DNA from: Pedobacter sp. ISL-64
GTDB taxonomy: Bacteria; Bacteroidota; Bacteroidia; Sphingobacteriales; Sphingobacteriaceae
Reading direction: 5' to 3'
Length of the DNA: 64,000 bases
NCBI RefSeq assembly: GCF_018613605.1
Contig: NZ_JAGGPU010000026.1
Coordinates: forward strand, 27,813-91,812
Part shown: piece after piece, positions 17,487 to 25,928 of the stretch
Layout of the letters: the number at the start of each line of letters is the position of its first letter
How positions within the stretch are numbered: position 1 is the first letter of the stretch
Translations under genes and position numbers: made by a program
The notes under the pieces: generated by a model
Database searches by the model: none
Told to the model about the DNA's origin: nothing
Seen by the model: only the letters and a program-made list of their open reading frames with translations

Positions 17487-18250
17487 TTACCATCATCCTT
17501 TTTAACCTGTTTTTCGTGCTCTTTGTAGTCGCCATTATGGTCTATATTAAAAAATATAAAGAACGGAAAAGGGAATATCTGAATGAAATCAAAATCACCA
17601 ACGAAATACATCAGAAGGAACTTTTAACTACCCAGTTAGAAATACAACAGGCCACCATGCAGCAGATTGGCCGTGAATTACACGATAATATCGGGCAAAA
17701 ATTAACATTGGTGAGTCTTTATACCCAGCAATTGGTGCACGAAAACAAAGTGCCTCAAGCGAGTAAAAGAATTGAGCAGATTTATCAGATCATTAATTCA
17801 TCGTTGCAGGACTTAAGGAGTTTGTCGAAAAACTTAACGAACGATAATATAAGTGAAAATGAAATTGTAACTTTAATACAGGAAGAAGTGAACAACCTCA
17901 ATGCTTTGAAAAAATGTAAGGTAACCTTTCAACACAATTTCGAAAGTATAGATCTGGAGTTTGTAAAAAAGAATGTATTATTAAGGATAACACAAGAATT
18001 TCTTCAAAATAGCTTAAAACATGCACATTGCAGCAATATCAAAATTCAGTTAAACTCTTCTCCTGAAGTTTTTTTAGCATTAAAAATACAGGATGATGGT
18101 GTAGGCTTTGATTATGGTAAAATCACTTCTGATGGTATAGGATTAAAAAACATGAAAAAAAGAGCCGAAATTATCGGTGGACAATTTAATTTAGAAAGCA
18201 AATCCGATTTAGGCACTACACTTACTATTATTTTAAATGGCCCGGCATGA
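17465..18250 (+). CDS. Sensor histidine kinase (HisKA_3/NarX type)
   Basis: Membrane-tethered kinase of 261 residues that would autophosphorylate and pass phosphate to the downstream regulator. One N-terminal helix (about residues 8-28) is followed by a coiled-coil linker with QKELLTTQLEIQQ. The HisKA_3 box has His73 in GRELHDNIGQKL. The HATPase_c domain has an N-box near residue 179 (FLQNSLKHA) and G-boxes DDGVGFDYG and GIGLKNM. No periplasmic or PAS input domain exists. The ATG lies inside the preceding gene (22-bp overlap), and the stop overlaps the response regulator start by 4 bp. Confidence 0.92.
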   Translation: MGKTELLITIILFNLFFVLFVVAIMVYIKKYKERKREYLNEIKITNEIHQKELLTTQLEIQQATMQQIGRELHDNIGQKLTLVSLYTQQLVHENKVPQASKRIEQIYQIINSSLQDLRSLSKNLTNDNISENEIVTLIQEEVNNLNALKKCKVTFQHNFESIDLEFVKKNVLLRITQEFLQNSLKHAHCSNIKIQLNSSPEVFLALKIQDDGVGFDYGKITSDGIGLKNMKKRAEIIGGQFNLESKSDLGTTLTIILNGPA

Positions 18251-18879
18251 AAAAAACTATAGTTATTGTTGATGATCATATCCTGATTGCAAAAGCACTT
18301 CAGGGCATTATAGATAATTTTGCAGCCTTTGAGGTGATGTATGTTTGTGAAAACGGGAAAGAGTTGATTAAAAACTTCGAAAACAGCAATAAAATCCCCG
18401 ATATTTTACTTTTAGATATTAGCATGCCCATTATGGATGGTTTTGAAACCGTAACCTGGGTAACTGCACACCATCCAGAGGTAAAAGTAATGGCCCTGAG
18501 TATGCAGGGTGAAGAAAAAAGTGTGATTAAAATGGTTAGCAACGGTGCTAAAGGCTACCTCTTAAAAAATGCGCATCCGGTAGAACTCGAAAACGCGCTT
18601 ACAAAGTTGAATATCAACGGATTTTTTTATCCTGATTGGGCATCAAAAATCATTTTCTCCAGCCTGAATAAAACCAAAGATGCTGAGATCAAAATTTCAG
18701 ATCGGGAGAAAGAGTTCTTAAAATATACTGTTACTGAGCTTAATTATAAGGAAATAGCCGATAAAATGTTCTGTAGCCCACGTACAGTTGAAAGCTATCG
18801 CGATCAGTTATGTGAAAAACTCGAACTTAAAACAAGGGTAGGTTTGGCTGTTTTTGCCATCAAAAATGGCTTTGCGTAA
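18247..18879 (+). CDS. NarL/FixJ-type response regulator
   Basis: DNA-binding response regulator of 210 residues. The receiver domain (1-120) has the acidic pair Asp9-Asp10, phosphoacceptor Asp57 in LLLDISMPIMDG, and a conserved Lys in KGYLLKNA. A LuxR-type HTH follows at about 145-205 (SDREKEFLKYT, then YKEIADKMFCSPRTVESYR). It overlaps the kinase gene by 4 bp and is its cognate partner. Targets are unknown. The first gene of the operon or nearby envelope genes are candidates. Confidence 0.93.
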   Translation: MKKTIVIVDDHILIAKALQGIIDNFAAFEVMYVCENGKELIKNFENSNKIPDILLLDISMPIMDGFETVTWVTAHHPEVKVMALSMQGEEKSVIKMVSNGAKGYLLKNAHPVELENALTKLNINGFFYPDWASKIIFSSLNKTKDAEIKISDREKEFLKYTVTELNYKEIADKMFCSPRTVESYRDQLCEKLELKTRVGLAVFAIKNGFA

Positions 18880-18959
18880 AGGTTAATTATTTAAAAGTAT
18901 GAATGGTAAACTGATATGATAGTGCGATTAACCGATTTCAACAATTAACCAATTAACCT

Positions 18960-18967
18960 TACTTTTG
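18960..18967 (+). promoter_or_regulatory. -7 element of the GDPD gene, leaderless spacing
   Basis: TACTTTTG matches TAnnTTTG exactly and ends only 4 nt before the ATG at 18972. An AACC/AATT word array (TTAACC at 18928, 18945 and 18953) abuts it upstream. Confidence 0.6.
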
Positions 18968-18971
18968 AAGC

Positions 18972-19892
18972 ATGAAATTCCATCATTTGCTGTTTTTGGT
19001 TATGGTTGCAGTTTTTACCTCATGCAAACCAGAAGAAAAAAGCCATCAATATATTAAGTTTAATACACCAACGGAGTTATATCAATTCTTAAAATGGTCG
19101 CCAGAAAACCGTTTTCCATTAATCAGTGCCCATCGTGGTGGTCCCATGCCTGGTTTTCCTGAAAACTGCATCGAAACATTTAATAATGCCACTACTTATA
19201 ATCCAGTAATTATCGAATTCGACATTGCTTACAGTAAAGATTCGGTAATGGTGATTATGCACGATGATAAGCTTGATCGTACGTCGACAGGAAAAGGACC
19301 GATTGGCAATTATACTTATGAGGAACTGAAGGCTTTTAATCTTAAAGACGATGAGAGCAAAGAAACAAAATTTAAAATCCCGACTTTAGATAGTGTATTA
19401 AGCTGGAGCAAAGGAAAAGTTTTATTAACCATCGATTTGAAAAAGGGTGTTTCTTATGCCAAAGTGATTGAAAAGGTAAGACAATATAAAGTAGAAGGTA
19501 ATTCAATAATCATTACCTATACTGCCAATCAGGCCAAGGAGGTGCATCAATTGGCACCCGAACTCATGATTTCAGCCTCTGTGCAGAAGAAAGCTGAGTT
19601 GAAACGTTTAAATAGCTTGGGTATACCCAATAACCGTATTGTAGCTTTTGTTGGTGTTTCTGCTCCGGATAAAGAATTGTACCAATACCTGCACAACAAA
19701 GGCATTACCACTATTTTAGGCACAATGGGGAATATCGATAAAAGCGCCATTGCCAGTCCGGTAAAAAATGTTTATTATCATTTGGTTAACAATGGTGCAG
19801 ATATTTTATCTAGCGATAATTTACCACAGGCATCAGAAGAACTGGATAAGTTTAGGTATAATAAAAAATTAAGTTCAGCGCATATAAACTAA
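18972..19892 (+). CDS. Lipoprotein glycerophosphodiester phosphodiesterase (GDPD)
   Basis: Predicted envelope-anchored enzyme that hydrolyses glycerophosphodiesters to glycerol 3-phosphate and an alcohol. A lipobox occurs at Cys18 (VAVFTSC). Active-site features of the TIM-barrel family are His54-Arg55 in SAHRGG, Glu64 in FPEN, Glu82 and Asp84 in IEFDIAYSKD, and His97 in MHDDKLDRT. The length of 306 residues is typical. The extracytoplasmic site suggests scavenging of phospholipid or teichoic-like diesters. The gene stands alone behind its own promoter and is followed by a hairpin before gldA. Confidence 0.92.
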   Translation: MKFHHLLFLVMVAVFTSCKPEEKSHQYIKFNTPTELYQFLKWSPENRFPLISAHRGGPMPGFPENCIETFNNATTYNPVIIEFDIAYSKDSVMVIMHDDKLDRTSTGKGPIGNYTYEELKAFNLKDDESKETKFKIPTLDSVLSWSKGKVLLTIDLKKGVSYAKVIEKVRQYKVEGNSIIITYTANQAKEVHQLAPELMISASVQKKAELKRLNSLGIPNNRIVAFVGVSAPDKELYQYLHNKGITTILGTMGNIDKSAIASPVKNVYYHLVNNGADILSSDNLPQASEELDKFRYNKKLSSAHIN

Positions 19893-19967
19893 CCACAGAT
19901 GGAAAGGATGAACACAGATCGGTTTAACCAATTATGAAATCTGTGTTTATCTGTGCAAATCTGTGGT
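19891..19967. repeat. ATCTGTG inverted word array before gldA
   Basis: The outer arms ACCACAGAT and ATCTGTGGT are perfectly complementary, and inside them ACACAGAT faces repeated ATCTGTG words at 10-bp spacing. A similar element lies at 35093-35167. It sits 13 bp before the gldA start codon and would fold in the leader if transcribed. Confidence 0.6.
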
Positions 19968-19979
19968 AAAAAACATAAA

Positions 19980-20687
19980 ATGAGTATTTCAGTTAAAAAT
20001 CTTTCTAAACATTACGATAAGCAAAAGGCGGTCGATTCGATTAGCTTTGAAGCCAGTCCAGGTCGTATTTTGGGTTTTCTTGGCCCTAATGGAGCTGGTA
20101 AATCTACAACCATGCGTATGCTTACCGGTTATTTAGAACCTACCTCAGGCGAGGCTGAAATTTCTGGTAAAAGCATTCTTTACGATGCCATTGAAGCTAA
20201 AAAGCATATTGGTTACCTGCCTGAAAATACACCGCTTTACGCTGATATGTACGTAAAGGAATTTTTAAATTTTGTTGGTCAAACGTATAAACTTTCCAAT
20301 TTACCTGCACGGATTGAAGAGGTCATCAAAATGGTAGGCTTAACACCAGAGCAGCATAAAAAAATCGGTACGTTATCCAAAGGGTATCGTCAAAGGGTAG
20401 GTTTGGCCCAGGCGATAATCCATAATCCTGCAGTTTTAATTTTAGATGAGCCCACTTCTGGTTTAGACCCAAACCAATTGGTTGATATTAGGCAGCTGAT
20501 CAAAACATTAGGTGCAGCTAAAACGGTTGTCATTTCTACGCACATTATGCAAGAGGTTGAAGCCATTTGCGATGACATCATCATTATTAGCAAAGGTAAA
20601 ATCGTAGCTAACAACTCACTTGAAGGTTTGAAAAAAGCTCACCAACAGCAATCATTAGAAGATATTTTTAGAAAACTTACTGCTTAA
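19980..20687 (+). CDS. gldA: ABC transporter ATPase GldA
   Basis: Cytoplasmic ATPase of the GldA-GldF-GldG exporter, associated with gliding motility in Bacteroidota. Walker A GPNGAGKST is at residues 35-43, the signature is in LSKGYRQRVGLAQ near 128, Walker B ILDEPTSGLDP near 155, and the switch His in STHIMQE. I place the start at ATG 19980 (MSISVKNLSK); an ATG at 19953 would add nine residues lying inside an inverted-repeat leader. The partner genes gldF and gldG are not adjacent but 2.8 kb downstream, after three outer-membrane protein genes. The GldA identity rests on this context and on sequence resemblance. Confidence 0.88.
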   Translation: MSISVKNLSKHYDKQKAVDSISFEASPGRILGFLGPNGAGKSTTMRMLTGYLEPTSGEAEISGKSILYDAIEAKKHIGYLPENTPLYADMYVKEFLNFVGQTYKLSNLPARIEEVIKMVGLTPEQHKKIGTLSKGYRQRVGLAQAIIHNPAVLILDEPTSGLDPNQLVDIRQLIKTLGAAKTVVISTHIMQEVEAICDDIIIISKGKIVANNSLEGLKKAHQQQSLEDIFRKLTA

Positions 20688-20690
20688 TTA

Positions 20691-21233
20691 ATGCTTTGCC
20701 AAAAAATAAAAAACACCTTAATAGTCCTTCTATTTTTAACACCTGTTACATTGAAAGCCCAAAATACCCCTAATATTGGTATTGGTGCCGAAATAGGTTT
20801 GCCATCAGGTAACTTTTCCAATCTTTCAGGAATTGGCCTGGGCGCATCTGTAAAAGCTGATCTTCCTGTTGCAGAAAATTTTGCGTTGACTTTAAATGTA
20901 GGTTTTATGAACTTTTTTGGTCGGCGGAATCAACTTTTCAATGTCCAGGATTTAACTTACGGACCCGCTAAAGCTGGCTTGAAATATCAGCTGGGAGAAA
21001 GCTTTTACGCTGAAGGGCAGTTAGGCGCAGCATTGCCTTTAAATAAAAATCAGAAAACCTTATTTGCCTGGTCGCCCGGCATAGGCAATCAATTCAAACT
21101 TTCAGGAGGAAATAAACTCGATTTAGGCATCCGCTATGAAGCATGGACAGGAAAGAATAATACGATCGGCTTGAACAGATCCGATACAAAAGGATTTGCG
21201 GGGATCAGATTTGCTTATGTGTTTGGGCTGTGA
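20691..21233 (+). CDS. Small outer-membrane beta-barrel protein (paralogue 1)
   Basis: Exported protein of 180 residues with a signal peptide (about residues 1-23, ending LKAQ). Alternating strands follow with the pattern of an eight-stranded barrel, for example IGIGAEIGLPSG, LKYQLGESFYAEGQLG and KLDLGIRYEAW, and the end is a C-terminal FAYVFGL typical of outer-membrane insertion. It starts 3 bp after gldA stops, so it is cotranscribed. The protein at 21457 is a clear paralogue, sharing GLP, GxAxP, LDxGxRYExW and the closing xFGL. Function unknown. Confidence 0.8.
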   Translation: MLCQKIKNTLIVLLFLTPVTLKAQNTPNIGIGAEIGLPSGNFSNLSGIGLGASVKADLPVAENFALTLNVGFMNFFGRRNQLFNVQDLTYGPAKAGLKYQLGESFYAEGQLGAALPLNKNQKTLFAWSPGIGNQFKLSGGNKLDLGIRYEAWTGKNNTIGLNRSDTKGFAGIRFAYVFGL

Positions 21234-21456
21234 AACAATTGTTGTGTTTAATTGTTTGATTTAGTGGTCAAAAAATACAATGCTCCTAAATCTTATAACT
21301 TAATACAACGTTTTAGAATAAATTATTTTTTGTTTAACATTCAGTTAATCAGTGTGTTGTGTTTTAAAGTTTCTTTTTCAGGTTTTATTTGTAACGTTTT
21401 TGGCATCATGATTGTCTAAAATCCGAAATAATTAACGAACAATAAATAAAAATCAC

Positions 21457-21987
21457 ATGAAAAAAGTATTACTTTCTTTATTAATGGTTGCAGGCCTGGG
21501 CTTTGCAGCTTCAGCTCAAACAGAAGGAGCGGTTCAAAAACTAAGCATTGGTGCTGAATTTGGTTTACCGACAGAAAAAAATTCAAATACCTTAATCGTA
21601 GGCGGTTCATTGCAGTACGAGCATCCAGTGGCTAAAGATTTAAATTTAACTGGTTCTGCTGGTTATTTATCATTAATGGCTACAGGAGATGCAAAAGATT
21701 TTCTGAAAGCTCTTGGGCAAAAAACCAGTTATGGTGTTATTCCATTAAAAGCTGGTGCCAAATATTATTTTGGTGGTAATTTTTATGGTGCCGGTGAACT
21801 AGGTGCAGCAATTAGCACTGAAACAGGTGGTAGCACTTTATTTGCAGTTGCACCAACTTTAGGCGCATCATTTTCTGTTGCCGATAAATCTAGTTTAGAT
21901 TTCGGTTTACGTTACGAAAATTGGTCAGGAAATGGCGGTTCTACAGGCTTTATTGGCTTACGCGCTGCATTTGCCTTCGGTTTATAA
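21457..21987 (+). CDS. Small outer-membrane beta-barrel protein (paralogue 2)
   Basis: Exported protein of 176 residues. The signal peptide (residues 1-20, ending FAASAQ) is almost identical to that of the next gene, at DNA level too. The mature part is a barrel-like series with IGAEFGLPTEK, KAGAKYYFGGNFYG and DFGLRYENWSG, ending in AAFAFGL. It is paralogous to the protein at 20691. A 223-bp spacer precedes it and a strong terminator follows, so it is likely monocistronic. No ligand or function can be read. Confidence 0.82.
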   Translation: MKKVLLSLLMVAGLGFAASAQTEGAVQKLSIGAEFGLPTEKNSNTLIVGGSLQYEHPVAKDLNLTGSAGYLSLMATGDAKDFLKALGQKTSYGVIPLKAGAKYYFGGNFYGAGELGAAISTETGGSTLFAVAPTLGASFSVADKSSLDFGLRYENWSGNGGSTGFIGLRAAFAFGL

Positions 21988-22007
21988 TATTAAACCATAA
22001 TTTATTC

Positions 22008-22042
22008 CAAAGCCTCCAAGAAATTGGGGGCTTTGTTTGTTT
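22008..22042 (+). terminator. Rho-independent terminator after outer-membrane paralogue 2
   Basis: CAAAGCC(T)CC pairs with GG(G)GGCTTTG around a short loop, followed by TTTGTTT, 20 bp after the stop codon. Confidence 0.8.
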
Positions 22043-22182
22043 ATCAGCTATTTAAGGTTTCATCGTTTACAAAATAATTTTAACTATCAAATTAGTTTAT
22101 TTATTATTGTACTGTTTAGCCGTATAGGCGAAAGCACGGAAACTAAAAAATAATTTTCAAAAACAACTCTCAAAAAAATCAG

Positions 22183-22839
22183 ATGAAAAAACTAGTATTA
22201 TCTTTATTAACAGTTGCAGGTTTAGGCTTTGCAGCTTCAGCTCAAACAAACAAACCTGTAATTTTTGGCTTGAAAGCAGGGGTAGCCTTTCCAAACATGA
22301 CCATCTCATCAGGAAATGCGTCGGTAAGTTTTGATGCAAAAACATCTTATTATGTTGGCGGTACGGCCGAATTTGTGCTGTCTGATGTAATTTCAATTCA
22401 ACCGGGTTTAACTTTTATAAACAAAGGAACAAAACTGGCCAGCGGTGATATTGATTTCGAAGATAATGACATTGCAACTACTGAAGAGGCAACATTAAAC
22501 TTTAAATATCTGGAGTTACCGGTAAACTTATTGGCAAATTTTAAAGTAGGAAGCGCTGGTAAGGTATTTCTGGGTGCAGGACCTTATTTTGCGTATGCAT
22601 TAAGTGCAAATGGTAAATACGGGTCGATAAAAGAAGACATCAAATTTGGCGAGGCAGAATCAGAGTTTAAACGGACCGATTTTGGTCTAAACTTTTTAGC
22701 TGGTTACCAATTAAACAATGGTTTTAATATTCATGCAGGCTATGGATTGGGGCTAAGCAGTATAGCAGATACAGATCTCTCTGATGAGATTACCTTTAAA
22801 AATAAAGTTTTCTCAGTGGGCGTAGGTTTTTCTTTCTAA
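22183..22839 (+). CDS. Outer-membrane beta-barrel protein (OMP_b-brl_2 type)
   Basis: Exported protein of 218 residues. The signal peptide ends FAASAQ. The barrel shows the PorT/OMP_b-brl_2 pattern: GLKAGVAFPNM near residue 30, ISIQPGLTFINKG near 80, a KYLELPVNLLANFKVG strand pair near 120, FLGAGPYFAYALS near 142, and a C-terminal VFSVGVGFSF. The family is common in Bacteroidota outer membranes with largely unknown roles. It shares its signal peptide with the previous gene, but the mature part is a different family. Confidence 0.85.
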   Translation: MKKLVLSLLTVAGLGFAASAQTNKPVIFGLKAGVAFPNMTISSGNASVSFDAKTSYYVGGTAEFVLSDVISIQPGLTFINKGTKLASGDIDFEDNDIATTEEATLNFKYLELPVNLLANFKVGSAGKVFLGAGPYFAYALSANGKYGSIKEDIKFGEAESEFKRTDFGLNFLAGYQLNNGFNIHAGYGLGLSSIADTDLSDEITFKNKVFSVGVGFSF

Positions 22840-23484
22840 ACCAAACCGGGAAATAAAGAGGAGGTTGTATCACAAAGATAATTTCTCCTCAGATTTTGTC
22901 ATGGTGAGCCTGTCGAAACACATTAAATGTTATTTAATTAAGCCCTTCGACAGGCTATCATTGACGTTATTTTACAAATCATTATTTTAACTGCTTTTGT
23001 ATTTCCATCCAGCTAGGCCATAGCACGGTACCCCCGTTCTACTTAAATCTGGCCTAACAAATTTTTCGGGCTGCACTGTTCTTGCCGCACAACTGGCTTC
23101 AAAAGAAAACGGCGAAGCCCTCATGAATGCAGCTGAAAACTATAATACGAATGAATAAATTTTCAGCCGGCATTTTTTGTTTTTTCATGGATCTTTATGT
23201 TTTCAGTGGCATTCAAGCTAGCTGTGCTGGTCTTTTTGATGCCAAAAAGAAAGAGCCCGACGACGGCGAGCCGAGGCAAGATCGTGGTGTATGGAAAAAG
23301 AAATCAATTACACGTCACTCATATCGATTTTTATAAAATAAATTATCCTTCAGGATGATAATTCGAAATTTATGATACAGCCTCTTTTTAAATTTAAATA
23401 TTGCTGATTTACTAATACATTCATTTAATCAATTCCTTTTAAATTTGCAGGAATAAATGGTTAACTTCGGCGTTTTAATAGCAC
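22840..23484. other. Spacer with family-C hairpin and an orphan coding-like segment
   Basis: Positions 22897-22966 are a family-C inverted repeat (GTGAGCCTGTCGAAA facing TTCGACAGGC). From about 23010 to 23335 the base composition is richer in G+C than the flanks. One frame reads as a Cys/Ala-rich stretch ending at 23156, and another reads MNKFSAGIFCFFMDL from ATG 23151 to a stop at 23334. Neither resembles a family I know. It may be a remnant. The gldF promoter is at 23440. Confidence 0.45.
23440..23447 (+). promoter_or_regulatory. -7 promoter element of gldF-gldG
   Basis: TAAATTTG matches TAnnTTTG exactly, 37 nt before the gldF ATG. It implies that gldFG has its own promoter and does not depend on gldA transcription. 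Confidence 0.5.
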
Positions 23485-24210
23485 ATGTACGCAGTTTTTA
23501 AACGCGAGTTATTCAGTTTCTTAAGTTCGATGGTTGCTTATATTACCATTGGCATTTTTCTATTGGTTTCTGGCCTGTTACTCTGGTTTTTTCCTGATAC
23601 CTCGGTACTTGATTATGGTTATGCCGAACTTGATGGTTTTTTCAGTTTAGTGCCTTATCTTTTCATGTTTCTTATTCCCGCTATTACCATGCGTTCTTTT
23701 GCCGAAGAGCGGAGAGAGGGAACCTATGAGCTTTTGATTACCAAGCCTATTCAAATCTGGCAGATCATCGTAGCAAAGTATTTGGCGAGTTTGGTTTTGG
23801 TATTATTTGCCTTAATCCCAACATTAATTTATTACTACAGCATTTCAAAACTGGGTTTTCCTGAAGGAAATATCGATTCAGGATCGGTTATTGGCTCATA
23901 TATCGGTTTATTTTTATTGGGTGCTGCCTTTACATGCATAGGCATTTTCTCATCGGCATTGACTAAAAATCAGGTGATTGCCTTTGTAATCAGTGCAACT
24001 TTATGTGCATTCGCTTTTTTAGGTTTTGATTACAGCAGCCAGCTTGCTGCATTTCAAAGTATGGAGCATATCATTAGCAATTTAGGGATTAATCAACATT
24101 ATACATCGATAAGCCGTGGTGTTTTAGACACCAGAGATCTAATTTACTTTATTTCATTTTCTGTGCTGTTTTTATTGTTCGCCAAATTAATAATGGGAGG
24201 AAAACGATAA
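23485..24210 (+). CDS. gldF: GldF, ABC-2 type permease
   Basis: Inner-membrane permease of the GldAFG ABC exporter. Six hydrophobic segments fit the ABC-2 fold (about residues 15-35, 50-70, 95-120, 135-160, 165-185 and 215-237). The family pieces RSFAEERREGTYELLITKP and KYLASLVLVL are visible. The length of 241 residues is normal for GldF. The stop and the gldG start overlap by one base (TAATG), so the two are coupled. The ATPase gene gldA is upstream, separated by outer-membrane protein genes. Confidence 0.92.
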   Translation: MYAVFKRELFSFLSSMVAYITIGIFLLVSGLLLWFFPDTSVLDYGYAELDGFFSLVPYLFMFLIPAITMRSFAEERREGTYELLITKPIQIWQIIVAKYLASLVLVLFALIPTLIYYYSISKLGFPEGNIDSGSVIGSYIGLFLLGAAFTCIGIFSSALTKNQVIAFVISATLCAFAFLGFDYSSQLAAFQSMEHIISNLGINQHYTSISRGVLDTRDLIYFISFSVLFLLFAKLIMGGKR

Positions 24211-25895
24211 TGAAGCTGAAGAATAAATGGCTTAATGCTATCATCGTTATAGCCGCGTTAATTATTTTAAATATCGTGGGTCAGTACGCTTTTCATCGTT
24301 TTGATTTTACAGCCGATAAACGTTTTACGCTGAGTGGAAAAACAAAAACATTACTACAGCAAAATGAAAAACCGGTAATCATTACTGTATTTTTAGCGGG
24401 AGAGTTACCACCTGCTTTTAAAAGGTTGCAAGCTGCGGTGTCGGATATTTTATCTGATTATCAGGCTTATGCTAAAACAGAAGTTAAAGTGGTTTTTGTC
24501 GACCCGATAGCGGGACTTAATCAGGCCGATCAAGATACAGTGATCAATAATTTGTACGAAAGAGGAATAGAAGCAACCAATTTAAGTGTTAAAACTGAAA
24601 GTGGATTAACGCAGAAACTCGTATTTCCGATGGCGATGATGGAAAGCGAAGGGAAGGAATTTCCCATTAAACTCTTTCAAAATCTGGATACCCGCGGAAA
24701 TTACGAAGACAATATAAACCGCTCTATTGAAAACCTGGAGTATATTTTTACTTCGAGTTTAAAGAAAGTACTTTCGGGTGATAACCCTCGGATTGGCTTC
24801 TCGGAATCAAATGGTGAACTATCTGATTTACAATTGGCTGATGCCATTCACACCCTATCTAGCAGTTATCTGGTTGGCCGTATTGATTTAAATAGTATAG
24901 ATAAAACAGGGCTTGATAAATTGAAAATGTTGATTATCGCCAAACCCAAAAAACCTTTTACAGAAACTGAGAAATACAAAATCAACTATTTCGTAATGAA
25001 CGGCGGGAGGGTACTTTGGAGTATTGATCAGGTAAGTGCCGAATTGGATAGCTTGCGGGGAAAAAGTGGGCAGATGGCAGTTAACAGTAATTTGAACCTT
25101 GATGATATGCTTTTTATGTATGGTGCAAGGATTAATTATAATATTATTGCCGATCCGGCAAACAGTGCCGAGATCCCGGTTTCTACGGGTGTTGTGGGTG
25201 GGCAGAACCAGATGCAATTGGTGCCCTGGATTTACTACCCGATTTTATTGCCCGATACTGTAGAAAGTGTTGTGAAAAAGCTGGATGGTGTGAAATCTGA
25301 ATTTCCCAGTACAGTAGATACTATTGGTGTTAAAAGCGTAAAGAAATCGTATATTTTAGCTACATCTCCCTATAATAAAGTGTATAATGTGCCGAAATTG
25401 TTTAGCTTGCAAATGGTGAGTGAACAGTTAGATCCACGGTCTTTCCAAAGTAAACCACAGCATGTTGGTTTAATGTTAGAAGGTAATTTTCCATCGGTTT
25501 TTGCCGGGCGCCCCTTACCAGCTACCATTACGCAACCTTACACCCTGGAAAGTATAAGTAAACCGGCTAAAATGATTGTGATAGGAGATGGTGATATTTT
25601 TAAAAACCAGGTATCGGAGCAAAATGGAACGCCTTTCCCACTAGGTTTCGACCGTTATTCGCAGCGTACTTTTGGTAATAAGGCATTATTGCTCAATATT
25701 GTTGATTATTTTACGGATAACGACAACTTAATTGCGCTACGAAATAAAGAAGTAAAAATCAGATTGTTGGATAAAGCCAAAATTAAGCTCGAAAAAACGA
25801 AATGGCAATTTATAAATGTGGTGGCACCCTTGCTATTGTTAATATTCTTTGCGATTTTTCAACATTATCACCGCAAATACAAGTACGCTAAATAA
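24210..25895 (+). CDS. gldG: GldG, ABC transporter auxiliary protein
   Basis: Inner-membrane protein with a large extracytoplasmic domain, partner of GldF. One N-terminal helix (about 8-27) precedes an ABC-type uncharacterised domain (FDFTADKRFTLSGKTK, then ITVFLAGELPPAFK). A VSTGVVGGQNQMQLVPWIYY segment lies near residue 325, the end of the domain shows MIVIGDGDIFKNQ, and a C-terminal helix lies at about 533-550. The length of 561 residues fits GldG. It is coupled to gldF and lies 33 bp upstream of dnaN, an arrangement I believe is common in Sphingobacteriaceae. Confidence 0.92.
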   Translation: MKLKNKWLNAIIVIAALIILNIVGQYAFHRFDFTADKRFTLSGKTKTLLQQNEKPVIITVFLAGELPPAFKRLQAAVSDILSDYQAYAKTEVKVVFVDPIAGLNQADQDTVINNLYERGIEATNLSVKTESGLTQKLVFPMAMMESEGKEFPIKLFQNLDTRGNYEDNINRSIENLEYIFTSSLKKVLSGDNPRIGFSESNGELSDLQLADAIHTLSSSYLVGRIDLNSIDKTGLDKLKMLIIAKPKKPFTETEKYKINYFVMNGGRVLWSIDQVSAELDSLRGKSGQMAVNSNLNLDDMLFMYGARINYNIIADPANSAEIPVSTGVVGGQNQMQLVPWIYYPILLPDTVESVVKKLDGVKSEFPSTVDTIGVKSVKKSYILATSPYNKVYNVPKLFSLQMVSEQLDPRSFQSKPQHVGLMLEGNFPSVFAGRPLPATITQPYTLESISKPAKMIVIGDGDIFKNQVSEQNGTPFPLGFDRYSQRTFGNKALLLNIVDYFTDNDNLIALRNKEVKIRLLDKAKIKLEKTKWQFINVVAPLLLLIFFAIFQHYHRKYKYAK

Positions 25896-25901
25896 TTTTT
25901 A

Positions 25902-25909
25902 TATTTTTG
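25902..25909 (+). promoter_or_regulatory. -7 promoter element of dnaN
   Basis: TATTTTTG matches TAnnTTTG in the 33-bp gldG-dnaN gap, 19 nt before the dnaN ATG. Confidence 0.5.
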
Positions 25910-25928
25910 AAGAAGACTAAATAATATC

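Noticed and set aside
19980..20687. The ABC ATPase as CcmA for the ccm system
   Set aside because: It lies 29 kb from ccmB and 2.8 kb from gldFG, and its length and drug/Gld-type sequence fit GldA better.
25896..25928. Replication origin near dnaN
   Set aside because: No dnaA or recF, no cluster of DnaA boxes seen, and the gap is only 33 bp.
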